The translations under genes were made by a program, and so were the position numbers. 64,000 bases of DNA from Madurella fahalii. Taxonomy: Eukaryota > Ascomycota > Sordariomycetes > Sordariales. The stretch lies in NCBI GenBank assembly GCA_029876055.1, contig CM056874.1, positions 3,162,001 through 3,226,000 on the forward strand, read 5' to 3'. Below the pieces are notes generated by a model. The model was not told the origin of the DNA. It worked only from the letters and a program-made list of their open reading frames with translations, and ran no database searches. Of this stretch, positions 32,473-44,211 are shown in pieces (positions within the stretch are counted from its first letter, which is position 1; each line of letters opens with the position of its first letter).

Positions 32473-34761
32473 TCATGCGCGGCTCACTTGGCTAACGGAG
32501 GTGCGGCTACGTTCATCCTCCTCCATAACATCGCTCAGACGAGTCGGGTGGTGATGCCGGGGCATAGATTCCCAGCCCGGCGCCGCGTAACTCTGCCCGG
32601 AATACTCTGGGCTGCCGCCTGCGTACGTTCCTGCTGCCCAGTGCGAGCTAGACGGCGGGTAGCTCGTGGGAGGAGCCGTCTGCTGAGGGGCAGCGGCCTC
32701 ATAGTCTTCTACGGCAGCGTCAGACCTTCTCGCTCGGTTACGCTGGCTCGGCGATGCGGTGGGGCTGTGGTAGGGGATCTTGTTGCCATGCTCGTCCCGC
32801 ACGAAATTGCCCCTCACATCCATCACATACTCACCTTCACTGTAAGCCGCCTCGGAACCTGCGCCGTACTCGCCCGCTTCACGGCCGGCGGCCCCGGTTT
32901 GCTGATAGAAGCCAGCGCCCTGGTCGCCAGTCGAGGTCGCGGCAGGCTGAACGATTGGTGCAGGCGCAGCGCCTGTGTAATCTGAATATTGGCCGCCTTG
33001 AGCGGCCACGTATTCCGAGGTGTCGGCAGCCTGGCTGTGCGATCGCTCGCGGCGACTGGTATTGCGGCTCGGGACGCCTTGGCTCATCGGCACGACCTGC
33101 ACTCCGCCAACAATCGTGGGATGGCCTTGCTGCAACGAAACGGTACGGTCGCGCTCTTCTTGTTCGCGGCGGCCCAACTCTTCCCAGGCCCGGCGCGCCT
33201 CCTCTTTGGAAATGAGCAGTTCCCGCCGCATCTCGGACACCATTTTCTGCAACTTCATATTCTCGGCTTCATGCTGCGCAGCGCCTCGGACGGCATCGGC
33301 TCTTGCTTGCCGCTCTTGCTCCATCTGAGCTTCCAGCATCGCATTGACCTCTTGATTCCTCTCCAGCTCAGCGCGCGTCTCGAAGAACCACCTCTGGAAT
33401 TTGCGCTCAGAGCTGGCGCGGAGCCGCTGCAGTTCAACAACAGCATGAAAGAGATTAGCGCCAGCAGCCGAGAGGTCATGAACCTGCCGAGAAAGCTGAG
33501 AGGTGATCGGGTTGCGCTCAACCTCATCCGTATTTTCTTGGAGTCTCCGCAGCCAGAAGCTGGTCATGCCTTCCCAGTGGGCCGAGAGGGCTTCCCACCG
33601 CTCAAAAGCATGGGGGAACGAGTTCTTGAGTCGGGTTGGAGCCATGCCCTGAGCTGATGGCTCCCCTGCCTGTGCGGGCACCGACGCGCCGGGTCCGGGT
33701 TGGGACGCAGAGGTAAAATTCTGCGGCATTTGTGCAGTTGCCGGAACCCGGGTTGGACGAAGGGGCGGCACGGTGGCCGACCCCGGCGGTGGTACTGGTG
33801 GTACGCTGGTTGGGATCCGTGAGGATCCCTGGGCTTCTTGCGCGCGTTGCTGCCGGCGTTGGGTTGCCGGGTCAGTCGGTAGATCACCACCACCTGGAAC
33901 AGCGCCAGCGCCAGCGACAGCATGCCGTCGGGCCGTCTCTTCAAGCAGACGAGCCTCTTCTTCGGCGCGGGCACGCTCCATTTGTTCCCTCTCTGCCCGT
34001 TGCCGGGCCTCGCGCTCAGCCCGCTCCCGCATGATCACTCTAGGACCACGGATTACTTGCTGCGGGGATCCGGTCTGGGCAGGTGGTGCAGTGGGCCTAG
34101 AGGACGACGCGCCATGACCATTGGTGGTGGCAGGGCCGGCGGCACCGCCAAGAAGATCGGCCATTGAGGCGTTCTCCTCTACAAGGTCGGGAGTAAAAGG
34201 ATGGGGCTGTCTAAGTGCTTCCTCGAGAGTCCAGAGAATAGCACTCTTGGTATGCTTCGAGAGCCGAACGGCGGGATGTGGCTCGGGTCTCGACAAAGAA
34301 GGATACCGTCGATTATGGTTGGACGCCGACGGCAGAACAGTCGATGCTTCTTCGGGATCGTCGCTCAGGTCCTGGGAGAGCTGCCGCCGAAGTGGATTAA
34401 AGCCTTGCTCAAACTGTCCACGCTCTGCAGGGCCGCCAGCCGTTGAGAAGAGAGGCCGGGGGCTGATGCCAACGGTAGCTGCTTCAAGATGGATCCGGCG
34501 TTGTGTCTCGGACGGCCGAGGACTAGGACTCGCTGAGAAGCGCGAGGTTCGACGAAGAACTCGGTGAGAAGACGGAGTGGGCGACCGATCGTCTTGTCGG
34601 GGGGTTAGGCTGTGTTGCTGGCGAAGAGGCGTCTGTCGCTGGCGCTGGGGGGTCGGGGTTCTTGGGTCTTGGAAGTCGCTCGGGATACGAGGGGATGACG
34701 CTTCTTGACTGCCAGCAGCAAGGTCTCCCAAAGCACCGGCGGAGGCCGGTTTGGTCGACAA
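32473..34761 (-). CDS. Coiled-coil, low-complexity protein of unknown function, 5' end unresolved
   Basis: An uninterrupted frame of about 762 codons runs from 34761 to the stop at 32473, but its first ATG is at 34164. A start exon must therefore lie upstream, or translation starts at 34164 and removes 199 residues. The upstream part (PRTPTPQRQRQTP, LTPRQDDRSPTPSSHRVLRR) is Ser/Pro/Arg-rich and looks coding. KHTKSAILWTLEEALRQPHPF is a compact block likely to be conserved. A central helical region (about 385-535 of the open frame) starts WEALSAHWEGMTSFWLRRLQ and continues as a long charged coiled coil. The C-terminus is rich in Gln, Tyr, Ser and Pro. I do not recognise a characterised family. 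A coiled-coil scaffold or cytoskeleton-associated role would be a guess. Confidence 0.72.
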   Translation of the reverse strand: MSTKPASAGALGDLAAGSQEASSPRIPSDFQDPRTPTPQRQRQTPLRQQHSLTPRQDDRSPTPSSHRVLRRTSRFSASPSPRPSETQRRIHLEAATVGISPRPLFSTAGGPAERGQFEQGFNPLRRQLSQDLSDDPEEASTVLPSASNHNRRYPSLSRPEPHPAVRLSKHTKSAILWTLEEALRQPHPFTPDLVEENASMADLLGGAAGPATTNGHGASSSRPTAPPAQTGSPQQVIRGPRVIMRERAEREARQRAEREQMERARAEEEARLLEETARRHAVAGAGAVPGGGDLPTDPATQRRQQRAQEAQGSSRIPTSVPPVPPPGSATVPPLRPTRVPATAQMPQNFTSASQPGPGASVPAQAGEPSAQGMAPTRLKNSFPHAFERWEALSAHWEGMTSFWLRRLQENTDEVERNPITSQLSRQVHDLSAAGANLFHAVVELQRLRASSERKFQRWFFETRAELERNQEVNAMLEAQMEQERQARADAVRGAAQHEAENMKLQKMVSEMRRELLISKEEARRAWEELGRREQEERDRTVSLQQGHPTIVGGVQVVPMSQGVPSRNTSRRERSHSQAADTSEYVAAQGGQYSDYTGAAPAPIVQPAATSTGDQGAGFYQQTGAAGREAGEYGAGSEAAYSEGEYVMDVRGNFVRDEHGNKIPYHSPTASPSQRNRARRSDAAVEDYEAAAPQQTAPPTSYPPSSSHWAAGTYAGGSPEYSGQSYAAPGWESMPRHHHPTRLSDVMEEDERSRTSVSQVSRA

Positions 34762-37700
34762 GGCGAACAGTCACCACGCGATGTGGTGACGGGGGATTCG
34801 CTGCTAACAGCCCGGCGCTGCAGTGGAGGGTCAGACACCGTTCCACACCAACGACAGCGGCGGACGCACTGGAAGGCGGAGTAGGACTCACCCTGGAAGA
34901 TACGGGGTGGCTCAGAACGGGGGCTCTGTGTATCCTCAGAGCAAGGAGTTACGGTAAACGTGTTGGGAATGAACGGAAGAATGAAGGTAAGAGCCTGCTC
35001 TCTGGGACAGCGCAAGGGGTCTCCAGCAGCCTGGAAGGGGCCCCAGTGGTTGGGTGTTGCGCAGGAAATCCGGGAGGCGGGACTCTTGAAAGTGCGGTGG
35101 CTGGCAAGGGCCAAAAATCGCTTCGGTCGGAGGTTGGGCTGCTGGACAGCAGCGCTAAAATGCAAGAGTAAAAGGAGTGTGGAACTTGGTCGCGTGTTCT
35201 TGGGGCATCCAGCGCCTGGGATTGTCGTGTCCTGCGACAACAGGGTGAGGCTGCCGGTGGTGTTTGTCACAATCGCATCGCGTTGCGAGGCGGTGTTTTG
35301 GTAGTATCGCGATTCTCGATGCCCGACCACCAAACGCTCTCACGGCCAACTCCAAACGGCTGCACTCACCGCCACCTCGAAACGACGAGCAGAACCGTCG
35401 CGCTGCGCAAAGGAAGGAATGTGGAAAACGAGTTCCTGGTCGGTGCTGCAGAGCATGCTCGGGCGCCAATGGCTAGAAACGAGAGATCAATCCGCGGGGA
35501 TTCCAACAGGTTGCCGAGCTGTTGAGTATTGACCGACTGGCGAATTTCGAGAGGGAATCAGTTGAAAGCGTTGCAAGCTGCCGCTAGTTAGGTGATGTTA
35601 GTGACAGTGCAGCTCCCCAGGGGATGGCGCTAGCAGATGCACGGACCCCTCAATGGCCTTGCCTTTTCGCTAGCTTCAGCTTGTTTCTTCGAGCTGTCCC
35701 CCAGCCGACGTCAGCTTCACCGGTCCTTTGGCACTGGCAAGATCACTCAGAGCCTTCAAGAGGTAAGGTAAGGGGATCGACAGATGCCTCAAACAAAAAG
35801 CTTTCCAAGGACGCTGTAAGAAGCCCCTCGATTTGCGGTTTTATTTCCCCGCAAAATCACCCTAAAGGCGGTAAGTCAGACTTACATCTACTTGTGCAGC
35901 GAGGTCGTCATCCCTCGGCGCACCAGCGGCTTGGAAGGGAATGGAAGCCTTAAATCACCTTGGTACGGTACAGCCAGGCCGAGGTAACGATAAGAATCAG
36001 GCCCTTGACACATATGTCGGGAGGCACAACTTGTCCCTTCACTCCATCAGCTCCCAAACCTGCTACGTCTATCTCGCTGCAACGCTTCAGTGCCAGCCGT
36101 CACAGTGCAGCGTAATTACCGCTCATCTTGCGCCGCCGAGGTCAATTGGACTCGAGACAATCTCATTCAACAGCCCGTCATCGAGGGCTCAGAATGAGCC
36201 GAGCCCAACTTGATCCGTCCTGGAAAAAAAAAGTGAGGAGGCTGGGCCACTGATGAGGGGCAGCTCGGTGGGAGGGAGCTCTGAGTTGGCAGTACATAAA
36301 GTGACGAAACAACAGGCGCGGCTGCACCAATCGCTGCTCAGCCTCATCCCAATAGGGCGGTTCAGACAAGGGTAGCCACACACCCTCTTTCCCTGGACCC
36401 TTGTCTTGGTGATTTTGACCCTTCCTGCCAGACAAACCTGTTCTACGCCCGATTCAGCATCGTCCGTCTGGTTGCGGTCTAGAATCATGCAGCAGGATCT
36501 CGTTGGGCTCTCCTGGAGAATCCAATGGTTGCTACTCCTATGTGGCACGAGAATCGAGGAGTTGCTAGCCCATCTCATGATTGAGAATGCTATGCAGCGG
36601 GTGCTGTCTTGCGTCGAGCTAACCAAAGTAAACACCCGATTGCTCCTTATTTTTACGCAACTCGCCCGTGATTCGGAGCAAAAACACGGGGCAGCGGCTC
36701 GGCCCCGATATCCCGAGATGGCAGGACGGGGTGATGGAGGGCCGGCCAATCATGGGCCGAGGACGACGTCAGAAGAAATAAGCTCACCTCCACACACAAA
36801 GATCTGGTTCGATGTTCAAAAAGGCTTCGAGAACTTTGTGTTCGAACTCCATGCCATCAAATACGTAAGCGCCGGCACGCGTGCCAAATGTCGGCTCTCT
36901 AGACGGAACTGGAACTCAAGCCGTGATGACAGTAACACACTCAATTCTATTTCACAGTGATCATTTTCTATGTGAGCGTGTATTGGCCGGTGGCTGAGCC
37001 AGACGATCCCACCCATCATCGCCTTCCGGAAGAGGTTCTGACCAGTCTGTTGCAGCCAGTACGGCGCGCAGAACAAGCCACGTAACCCCGGGCAGGTGGC
37101 CGGTGTTGGCCGTCAATGGTTAAGCAAGTCGTGCTGCAAACATGGGCACGACTGAGGTTGTTGACGCAAGTCCGCGCATGCGGAGCAGTGTTGAACTGGG
37201 GCGACGTGCCGTCGGGAATCCGGCTCCGGGATGCAGCAGATCTCCGGCAGACAACCCCGTGCTAATCGGCACTTGGTACCGGCATTGTGGGGCTCTGCAT
37301 CGGCTCACACCTCACTGGGTTGTCTCGCGGCTAGCTTGCAACGGATGAAACGACTGTGTTGAAGCAACCGATGCATGATGGCAAAGTAGCGGCAGCCAGG
37401 CCACCAATGCTGCTGCCGCTGTTGCCATCTTATGCAGATCCCATATCAGATCCCGCCTTAGAAACGCGGGGGTTGGTGAAGTTTGTGTTGCAACTTCGCT
37501 CTTAATGAAAGTCTCGGCAGACTACAAGATAGCATAACCCGTAAGGCGCGATGTTACCCAGCAATTTACACCTGTATCCTGCACTCCGGCAAGGCTTTCC
37601 CTACTTCACCATCACAAAGACTCTGGACCAGATGCAGTAACAACTGCATGCCTTAGTTGCAACACCCGTGAAGGCTCAGAACTAACTGGGAATCTGTCGG

Positions 37701-38662
37701 TCAGAGCATCCACGCCCACGTGTTGAACGCTTTGATCTTCTTCTACGGACAGGGATCGGACTTGATGACCCGCTCGGATCTTGGGGATGCCAAGTCTTGG
37801 GTATCCGGGATTTTGTTTCCATTCAAGGATATAGACAGCATCTCATGCATCGCGATCACCCGGCAGGCAGACGAATTCTGCAAGCAAGCGCGGCCTCTCA
37901 ACCGTTCTAAGCCATACCATGGCATACACTGTTCAGACCACCACTTTACCCTTCCGATTCGAGACCTTCTCATGCGAAAGCTATACGAGGCTTTGGGTCG
38001 GCCATGAATTCGTATCCGCAGCATTCCACAGTGCATTTTCTTAGCCTAGTTTATTCTCCTGGTGCGCCTATATATCTTTTATCTAGTCGAAGGCTCGTAA
38101 CTATTTCCGTCTGCTGAGCGGGGCCGGGTTATAACTCCGCTCCTTCTTTGAAGCTTGGGCCGGTCGCTCCGCGAGATTGCGGCACGGACCCGATCCCAGT
38201 TCTCATGATAAGTTTACGCAGTAGGAGGACGTCGACCAGGAAGCAGCTCCTTACCGTTCGCGCCAGTTCACCGGTGCTGCCAGACCGATGGACCCCCTGT
38301 TGCTTACTTCACAACATAACCCGACATGTTCCAGACCGTGTAAACCCCACGAGTCCGGCAAACCATCTCTTCCCAATCTTCATTTATCCATGTCACGAAG
38401 AAGGCCAGAGAATATGGGTCCTGCCAAATAACTCGTGATTAGGCGTCGGACGGCTTACCATCAAGAGCTTCGTCTTCTTCTTCGTCTTTTCTTCTTCTTC
38501 TTCTTCTTCTTCTTCTTCTTGTTCTCGTTTTTTCTCTTCTACTTATTGAACGTCTAATGTGGAAATTGTCGAGGGCCATTTTCATCTTGCCTGTCCGTCG
38601 CTGACGGCGGTTCGGCTGACCCGACCAGAGAGCCCTCCCATCGTCAAATCGGGTCACTCAAC
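34762..38662. other. Long gene-poor region
   Basis: About 3.9 kb without a confirmed gene. The first several hundred bases must hold the missing 5' exon and promoter of the coiled-coil gene. An ATG at 35456 on the minus strand heads a short open exon ending at a good GTGAGT donor near 35370, but I could not join it in phase. The rest (35600-38400) contains only short unrecognisable frames. The right end carries a (TTC)n tract and leads into the Rhodopsin-domain gene. Confidence 0.45.
38491..38520. repeat. (CTT)n microsatellite upstream of the Rhodopsin-domain gene
   Basis: About ten CTT units form a pyrimidine tract ending 143 bases before the start codon of the plus-strand Rhodopsin-domain gene. 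Pyrimidine tracts are frequent in fungal promoters and leaders, so it may be part of the promoter. Confidence 0.85.
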
Positions 38663-40223
38663 ATGTTCCTACCCCCCAAGCCAGAATATGCATTCGCCGT
38701 GGAGCCAGCAGGTCCTGTGCCTTATAGCGGATTCCAAGTCTTTGGCATATTTCTTCTCGCCTTCTTCCCGTTCTTGGCTCTGGTCGCCTGCGGGCTCCGC
38801 GTCTACAGTCGACGTCTATCAAATGGGTTGGGCCTAGGTTAGCATAAATCAGTTTCCCACAGCTGCAAGACGGTCGCTGATGAGACATGCAGACGACTGG
38901 TTGATATTCACAGCGATGGTATGTAGCTTCCATACGTTGATTATTCTTCTGGAGACCATTGCTAAGATTTCGGTGACCAGGCGCTCAGCATTCCGCAAGC
39001 GGTGTTTGCAACGCTCTGTATGATCCCATACCACCACGACCAAAGCCGTTACCGGCTGAGGCTAACGCTGGTCGCCAGATTTACGAGCAGGCTACTGGGG
39101 CATACACGATGCGGATGTTCCCCCTCACCCGATAAACCAAGGCCTCTTCTGGAGCTTCTTGAATCGCGTTTTTTACAGCCCGCTCCTTGCCATGGTGAAA
39201 ATCTCGGCGTTGCTATTCCTTCTCAGACTTGGTGGCACCAAGACGGCTGTTCGGCTGGCGTGCAGGGCTCTGATCGCTCTTTGTCTCATGCAGCTTCTTG
39301 CCTTCCTTCCGACCACCATCTTCATGTGCGATCCGGTCCAGTCTGTCTGGTTTGCCTCTCCGAGAGGCCGTTGCTTGCAGGGCGGGCCATACACGGTGAC
39401 GCTCGCGGCGTCAAACATCCTGACAGATATCTTGACTCTGTTGGTTCCCTTTGTCGCCTTCCTTAACCTCAAGTTGAACAACAGGATCCGGTTCGCCCTC
39501 GTGTCCGTCTTCACTCTAGGAGCCCTGTGAGTGGAAATCTTCAGCGTCTCTCGAGTGGTCTAGACTAACGTACAGTGACTTCCTAGTGTCACCTTAGTCA
39601 GCGGGTTGCGCTTGTATTTCGTCATCCGCGCCTGGTACTTGGTGTCCGACGAGGACGAGGACAGCCACTACTCGCTCGGTTACACGACCAACACGATCGA
39701 GGTGAACCTTGCCATCGTCACAGCAACGACACCAGCACTGTGGCCGCTTGCGCGTCATTGGTTCCCTTCTCTGTTCGATTCGATGGGGATCGACCGACCA
39801 TATATGTACCCGGATATTGAGGTGGGGTACGTCTCTCCTCCGCCCCGTGCCGGCGACCAGACGGCCATGGCGGAAGGCGCGGGGCAGACCACACCCACGT
39901 TCAGCGCAAGGATACGATGGTTACAGCAGCCTCGCCCGCCAAGCTACGTACGTCCCGCCACCAACGAGGAACCATTTGGCGAAACCAGTGGCAGCCAGAA
40001 TTCAGGGCGCACGGATATAGGCGGGCAGAGGGTGTTTGAAGCTGCCGCAACGCAGAGAGAACACTCGTTGGACAAGGACGCGGATGAGGATATGTTAGAT
40101 TATCACGGTGTCATCAGGCAAGCCGAGACAGCTGTCGAACACGACGACAGCGGTCTGTTGATCATGCATGAACGTCCGGAAAGTGAGACAGCGACGCCAA
40201 GTTCCGGTGCTAGGAGATCATGA
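38663..40223 (+). CDS. Rhodopsin-domain (Pth11-like) seven-helix membrane protein, five exons
   Basis: Exons are 38663-38837, 38893-38918, 38981-39017, 39079-39526 and 39587-40223, giving 440 residues. Exons 2 and 3 are only 26 and 37 bases. Joining them restores the family block GLDDWLIFTAMALSIPQAVF, and the following exon supplies YLRAGYWGIHDADVP and SPLLAMVKISALLFLLRLGG. The fourth exon has the conserved CDPVQSVW and GRCLQGGPYTVTLAASNILTD blocks. Seven hydrophobic helices are expected, followed by a hydrophilic C-terminal tail of about 150 residues. This matches the fungal integral-membrane Rhodopsin domain family related to Pth11-type receptors, presumed to sit in the plasma membrane. No N-terminal CFEM domain is present. 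The ligand is unknown. The family is highly expanded in plant-associated and soil fungi. Confidence 0.9.
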
Positions 40224-42700
40224 CGGTTTACGGCCCATCACACCGCAACATCAACACCACCCGGACGGGAACTAATAGTTTCCTTTTTACCATTTATTTC
40301 TATCCAGGGAGAATGGGATGGAACATCATAGTGACATGTCAGCGCAGGGTATTGCATTGGAAAATAACCTTTTTTTTTTCCCCCCTCTCTATTCATTATT
40401 CAGTTTACCACACATACCCATGGGAGGAGCTTTTGCAATATGGAACTTGTCACACGAGGCGCGGTTCGGACCGGAATCTCTGGGCAGGCAAGGGTTGGTT
40501 AAGATAAAACGGACTCTGGGGAGACCCCAAATGCCGCCAGCGTCTAGGATATTGGGTTAGATACATTGTCGATCGAGCGGAAACGACGCTGGAGTTAATT
40601 GGGACTTTGAAGGTTCGGGTTTTCGTGAGGCGCTCGGGTGTGCTTTATTTTGTGTTTCTTTTTTCCAATCTTTCTCGTTTCTCTCTCTGTCTCTCCCTCT
40701 CTTTCTTTTTCTGGTTTGTACTGTACAATACACTACGAGTGATGTGAACTAAGTTACAGGCACCAGCGCTGCCACAGCTTGGGATGACTTTCTATTGGTG
40801 TTTTCGCTGTACTATCTCACATCTGTGTGACTATGGCTGCGACTTGCAGTAGGGCCGACGCTCTGGACAAAGTCAGAGCGGATGCATCACAACGGGGTAG
40901 AAGCACGAATGCGAGCGCAAAGGGGAAGGGATAAACATGACTTCTGTCGGAAGAGGGTTCACCTCAACTGGCGACAGAGGGGAAGGGAGCGATAAGGAAC
41001 GGGTGACAATAATCACATTCATTCTGGTCTTCCCGACCGGACCTCGACTCTGTGGCTGGTCAAAGCTCCCTGTGTGCAGCACGTTGTGTTAAAGTTAGCT
41101 TTTGCTCTTTCTTCGCCGGCAGGCAACGGCGCCCTGACCATAGGTCTTACCAATTAGGCAGGGGCAGCCGTCATCTTTCTGTCAGGCAAAGCGACCAAGA
41201 AACGGAGCAACAGCAGTAAACAGTAACTATTTGTTCTCAAACTGATCTTATTACCTATTCCAGTTGGCCCTAAGCGCGTCTTGACAGCCATCTACAACCG
41301 ACGAGTATTACTTGGTACAGCGCTGCATCTTCCCTTTCGAGCACAGCATGACCAACCGATGAGACCTCACAGGCAGATTCAACGGCTTTTCTGATCGACA
41401 GACCCGTCTATCCCTTCCATCTTCCTGATCCTAGGGAGTCTTTCAGTGTCGCAGCCACACCGGCAGGCATTGGCGATTGCCGATTTGCGAAGCGAAGATC
41501 AGAACAAGGGAAGGCCTTGGTTGTGTCCCGGGAGATCGACAGAGATGCAACCGCGGAGAACGAGGGTGCGACAAGATCGCAAAGAGTATCTGGCATGGTG
41601 ACAAATCGGAACCATTTCCTTGGATGCGAGATGCAGGTGTCTCGGCCGTTCTGGCGTCTTTCCGAACACCAACAGCCAACCGCGGTTGGTGATGCGTCAT
41701 GGCTGACTTGTTTTTTAGTTGTTTTTTTTTTAATTTTATTTTATTTTTTTTCCTTCCCTTATTATCCTTTTCGTACCTCTATTTTCGTTTCTTTTTCTTT
41801 TTCCTTTTTTTTTTTTTTTTTTTGTTCTCCCTTGCTGCGGCCGACAACGGGCGGCCCGACAGGAATGAAACAGGCGCAGTCCCAAGCCTTCCATCCTCCC
41901 TTTCCCTTCCCTCACACGGGTGGCAGCTTGTTCTCACCGTGGGCTGGCGTTCGATCTGCCCGCTTTGGCTGCAGTCCCGTCGGGCCTCGTCACAATACAC
42001 ATCAGCCTCCAGGAATAACGTTGCGGCATCTTCCGTCCATCGTGCTTGTGCTCTGGTGGCAAAGCCGCCCTCCCTCGCAGATGCAGTTGCATCTCCGAGA
42101 TACGTCATATGCTGCCGGCCAATGGAGCCAATGCAAGCCAGACAGTCCAAGCACGACGCGTTCTGGTGGTTGCTGCCCGGGAATTCCGCCGGGACCCAGC
42201 TGTCGTTTCCGAGTTCCGAACTCTATCACAAGACTCCGTCGTGGTGTGCCGTCTGCGCCTGTTTGTGCCCCTGCCTTGCCCTCCCGGGCTCGCCCTGGGC
42301 CACCCCCTTGCTCCGTGTGGCGTTTGTTCGGTGCAGGCGTACTCGCACTCATCATCGAGACATTCCTCGATGTCCCCACCCCACCATCTCCATCCCTCAC
42401 GTCTTGTTTATGTCTGCCCCTCCCGATCCTCGAGTGCCATGTTCCGCTCAAGCCCACCCGGGTCCTCATCCGAATCTAACACGCGGCTGGTCCGGTTGTC
42501 TGTGAAGCATTTATATACCACATGCTTGGTCGCCTTCTCCACACTAGGTTAACTGGGTTACAAGGTGCATCCATGGTGGATGTATCATTTCTTACTCCTG
42601 CTTTTGCCCCTTCGGTCTCCTTGGCTTGACTAGATTTGTACGGCCGCATCCCGCCCATAACCACTTTGAACCTCATTTATATTTATATGCAAATCCTACC
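40224..42700. other. Intergenic region with long T-rich tracts
   Basis: About 2.5 kb with no supported gene. Pyrimidine tracts occur at 40370-40390, 40660-40710 and especially 41705-41825, where T runs of up to about 20 bases appear. The apparent open frames of 60-320 codons at 41400-42550 read through these tracts (poly-Phe/poly-Lys) and lack protein-family content. The right-hand part should be the promoter and leader of the Ser/Pro-rich gene. Confidence 0.45.
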
Positions 42701-44211
42701 ATGTGGTTGACGAAACCGTCCAAAATAGACAGCAGGACCGAAGAGTGCCAACTCCCTGGGATTCGACTTCTCTGTCAACCGCTCCCAACACACCCCATGT
42801 CCAACTTCTCATATCCTCGCGCTGATTTTGTCCACCCCTACCAACCGAATCGGCCGGGTGGACGGGGCTCCCTTGGATCAGATTGCTCCGCGCCAGCCAT
42901 GGTGGAGGACCACGGCTCAGACTTCTCGACTGAAGACGATTATCAGTATCACATAACAGGGGCAGACTTGTGGGAGTCGTTCTGGCAAATCCGGGCCCAC
43001 GACCCGAGGAAGGCAGAACACCACCCGCACACCGGCCCGACTGTGGAAGCTTCGGAGAACGGACTCCACGGCGGCACCACCATGACCCAACAGAAGCTGC
43101 CAATAACACGTGTCCGAGCGCCCAGCTCAGACAGCCAAAGACGCCTAGTATCTAGGCCAGCTAATGAGCCGTATCCGGTGCAACACCTGCCTCGAACCCC
43201 GAAGCCGCTGCCAAACACATCTTACTCGCTATTCCCGTCCGCAGACTACGACAAGCGGCACCCAGCACCGCCGCCCCTTTCTCTCCTCTCACAGCAGCCG
43301 GGACCGGTACCTTCCACATCAGCTGTCCGGAAAGCCACCACGGAGGCAAAGGGCAACCCGGTGTCCCGCGTCGCAACTCGCCGAGAGAGCTCCTCAAGCG
43401 CAACAGCTTCCAGCTCACCTCACGGCGATTCCATCGCAGCATCTTCATCCGATTCAATTCCCTTGCTGCTTCGAAGTGGCTCAACCTCACCTCAGCCGTC
43501 TCCGCCTGCTTCTCCCCGCGACAAATCCCCCACGCCGGAGCCTCCGGGGTCTCCAAATTACCCCTGGCTGAAGACAGGACACCACGCCCCGTCGCTCTCC
43601 AACCTACGTAGTGGCTCTCTGTCCAAAACCTCGACCCGGTCTTCACCGGCACTCGCACGCCTTGCAACGAAACAAGGTCCGGCACAAGCACAACTCCGAG
43701 GCGCTCCGAGCCGGGCACAAATTACAGCAGACCTCCTCGCCCGGCCCCTACCGCCTTTACCCGCCGATGAGAGACCGCCCTCCCCCCACACATCTCTGTT
43801 TTCGAAACCGACTCGGACGACGAAGCGGATGACGAAGTTGGCGGCGGTGACGCCAAGAGTTTTGCCCGACGTCTCATGCACGGGTTGGTGCATCATCATC
43901 ATGATCATACTCCTTATGTACGGAGGAACAAAACCCCCGGCTTTCTGGATCACAAGCGCAGCGTAAGCGACGAAGGTCCCGCATCCACTTCCCCTTCCAA
44001 AGTTGGAGGCGGAGGCGGAAGACACGGCATCTCCCGCGCCGTATACGCCGCGCGGCACAGACGCGCTGGTACATCTGGAGCTGTCAGCATGGATTTGCCG
44101 AGAGAATATCATCAACAGCAGCAGGCGAGTGAGGCAGAGGAAAGCAACAGCCGGTCGAAAGGGGAAGTCTTTTGGGAGAGGATATTTACGACAATGAGGC
44201 GGAGGGCTTGA
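42701..44211 (+). pseudogene. Ser/Pro-rich, His-rich protein gene with an apparent one-base frameshift
   Basis: From the ATG at 42701 (MWLTKPSK; an alternative ATG at 42899 reads MVEDHGSDFS) a Ser/Pro-rich frame runs to the region of 43780. There, reading continues sensibly only in another frame, which gives HISVFETDSDDEADDEVGGG, then KSFARRLMHGLVHHHHDHTP, and ends with EVFWERIFTTMRRRA at 44211. In the first frame the downstream part becomes implausible and stops at 43966. The switch coincides with a C6 run at 43782-43787 and would be repaired by one extra base. No GT/AG intron with the right phases was found. This may be a sequencing or assembly error, or a real mutation. I recognise no family. 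The protein is mostly disordered with an acidic patch followed by a His-rich segment. Confidence 0.6.

Noticed and set aside
35177..37235. A 48-base similarity between 35177-35223 and 37187-37233, with differences mostly at every third base
   Set aside because: About 31 of 48 bases match, which is not exceptional over all pairs of positions in 64 kb. The flanks do not align, so a repeat family is not supported.
41517..42505. Overlapping plus-strand open frames of 320 and 268 codons
   Set aside because: They read through long T and TTTC tracts as poly-Phe, have no start context or family content, and two frames are equally open, typical of simple sequence.
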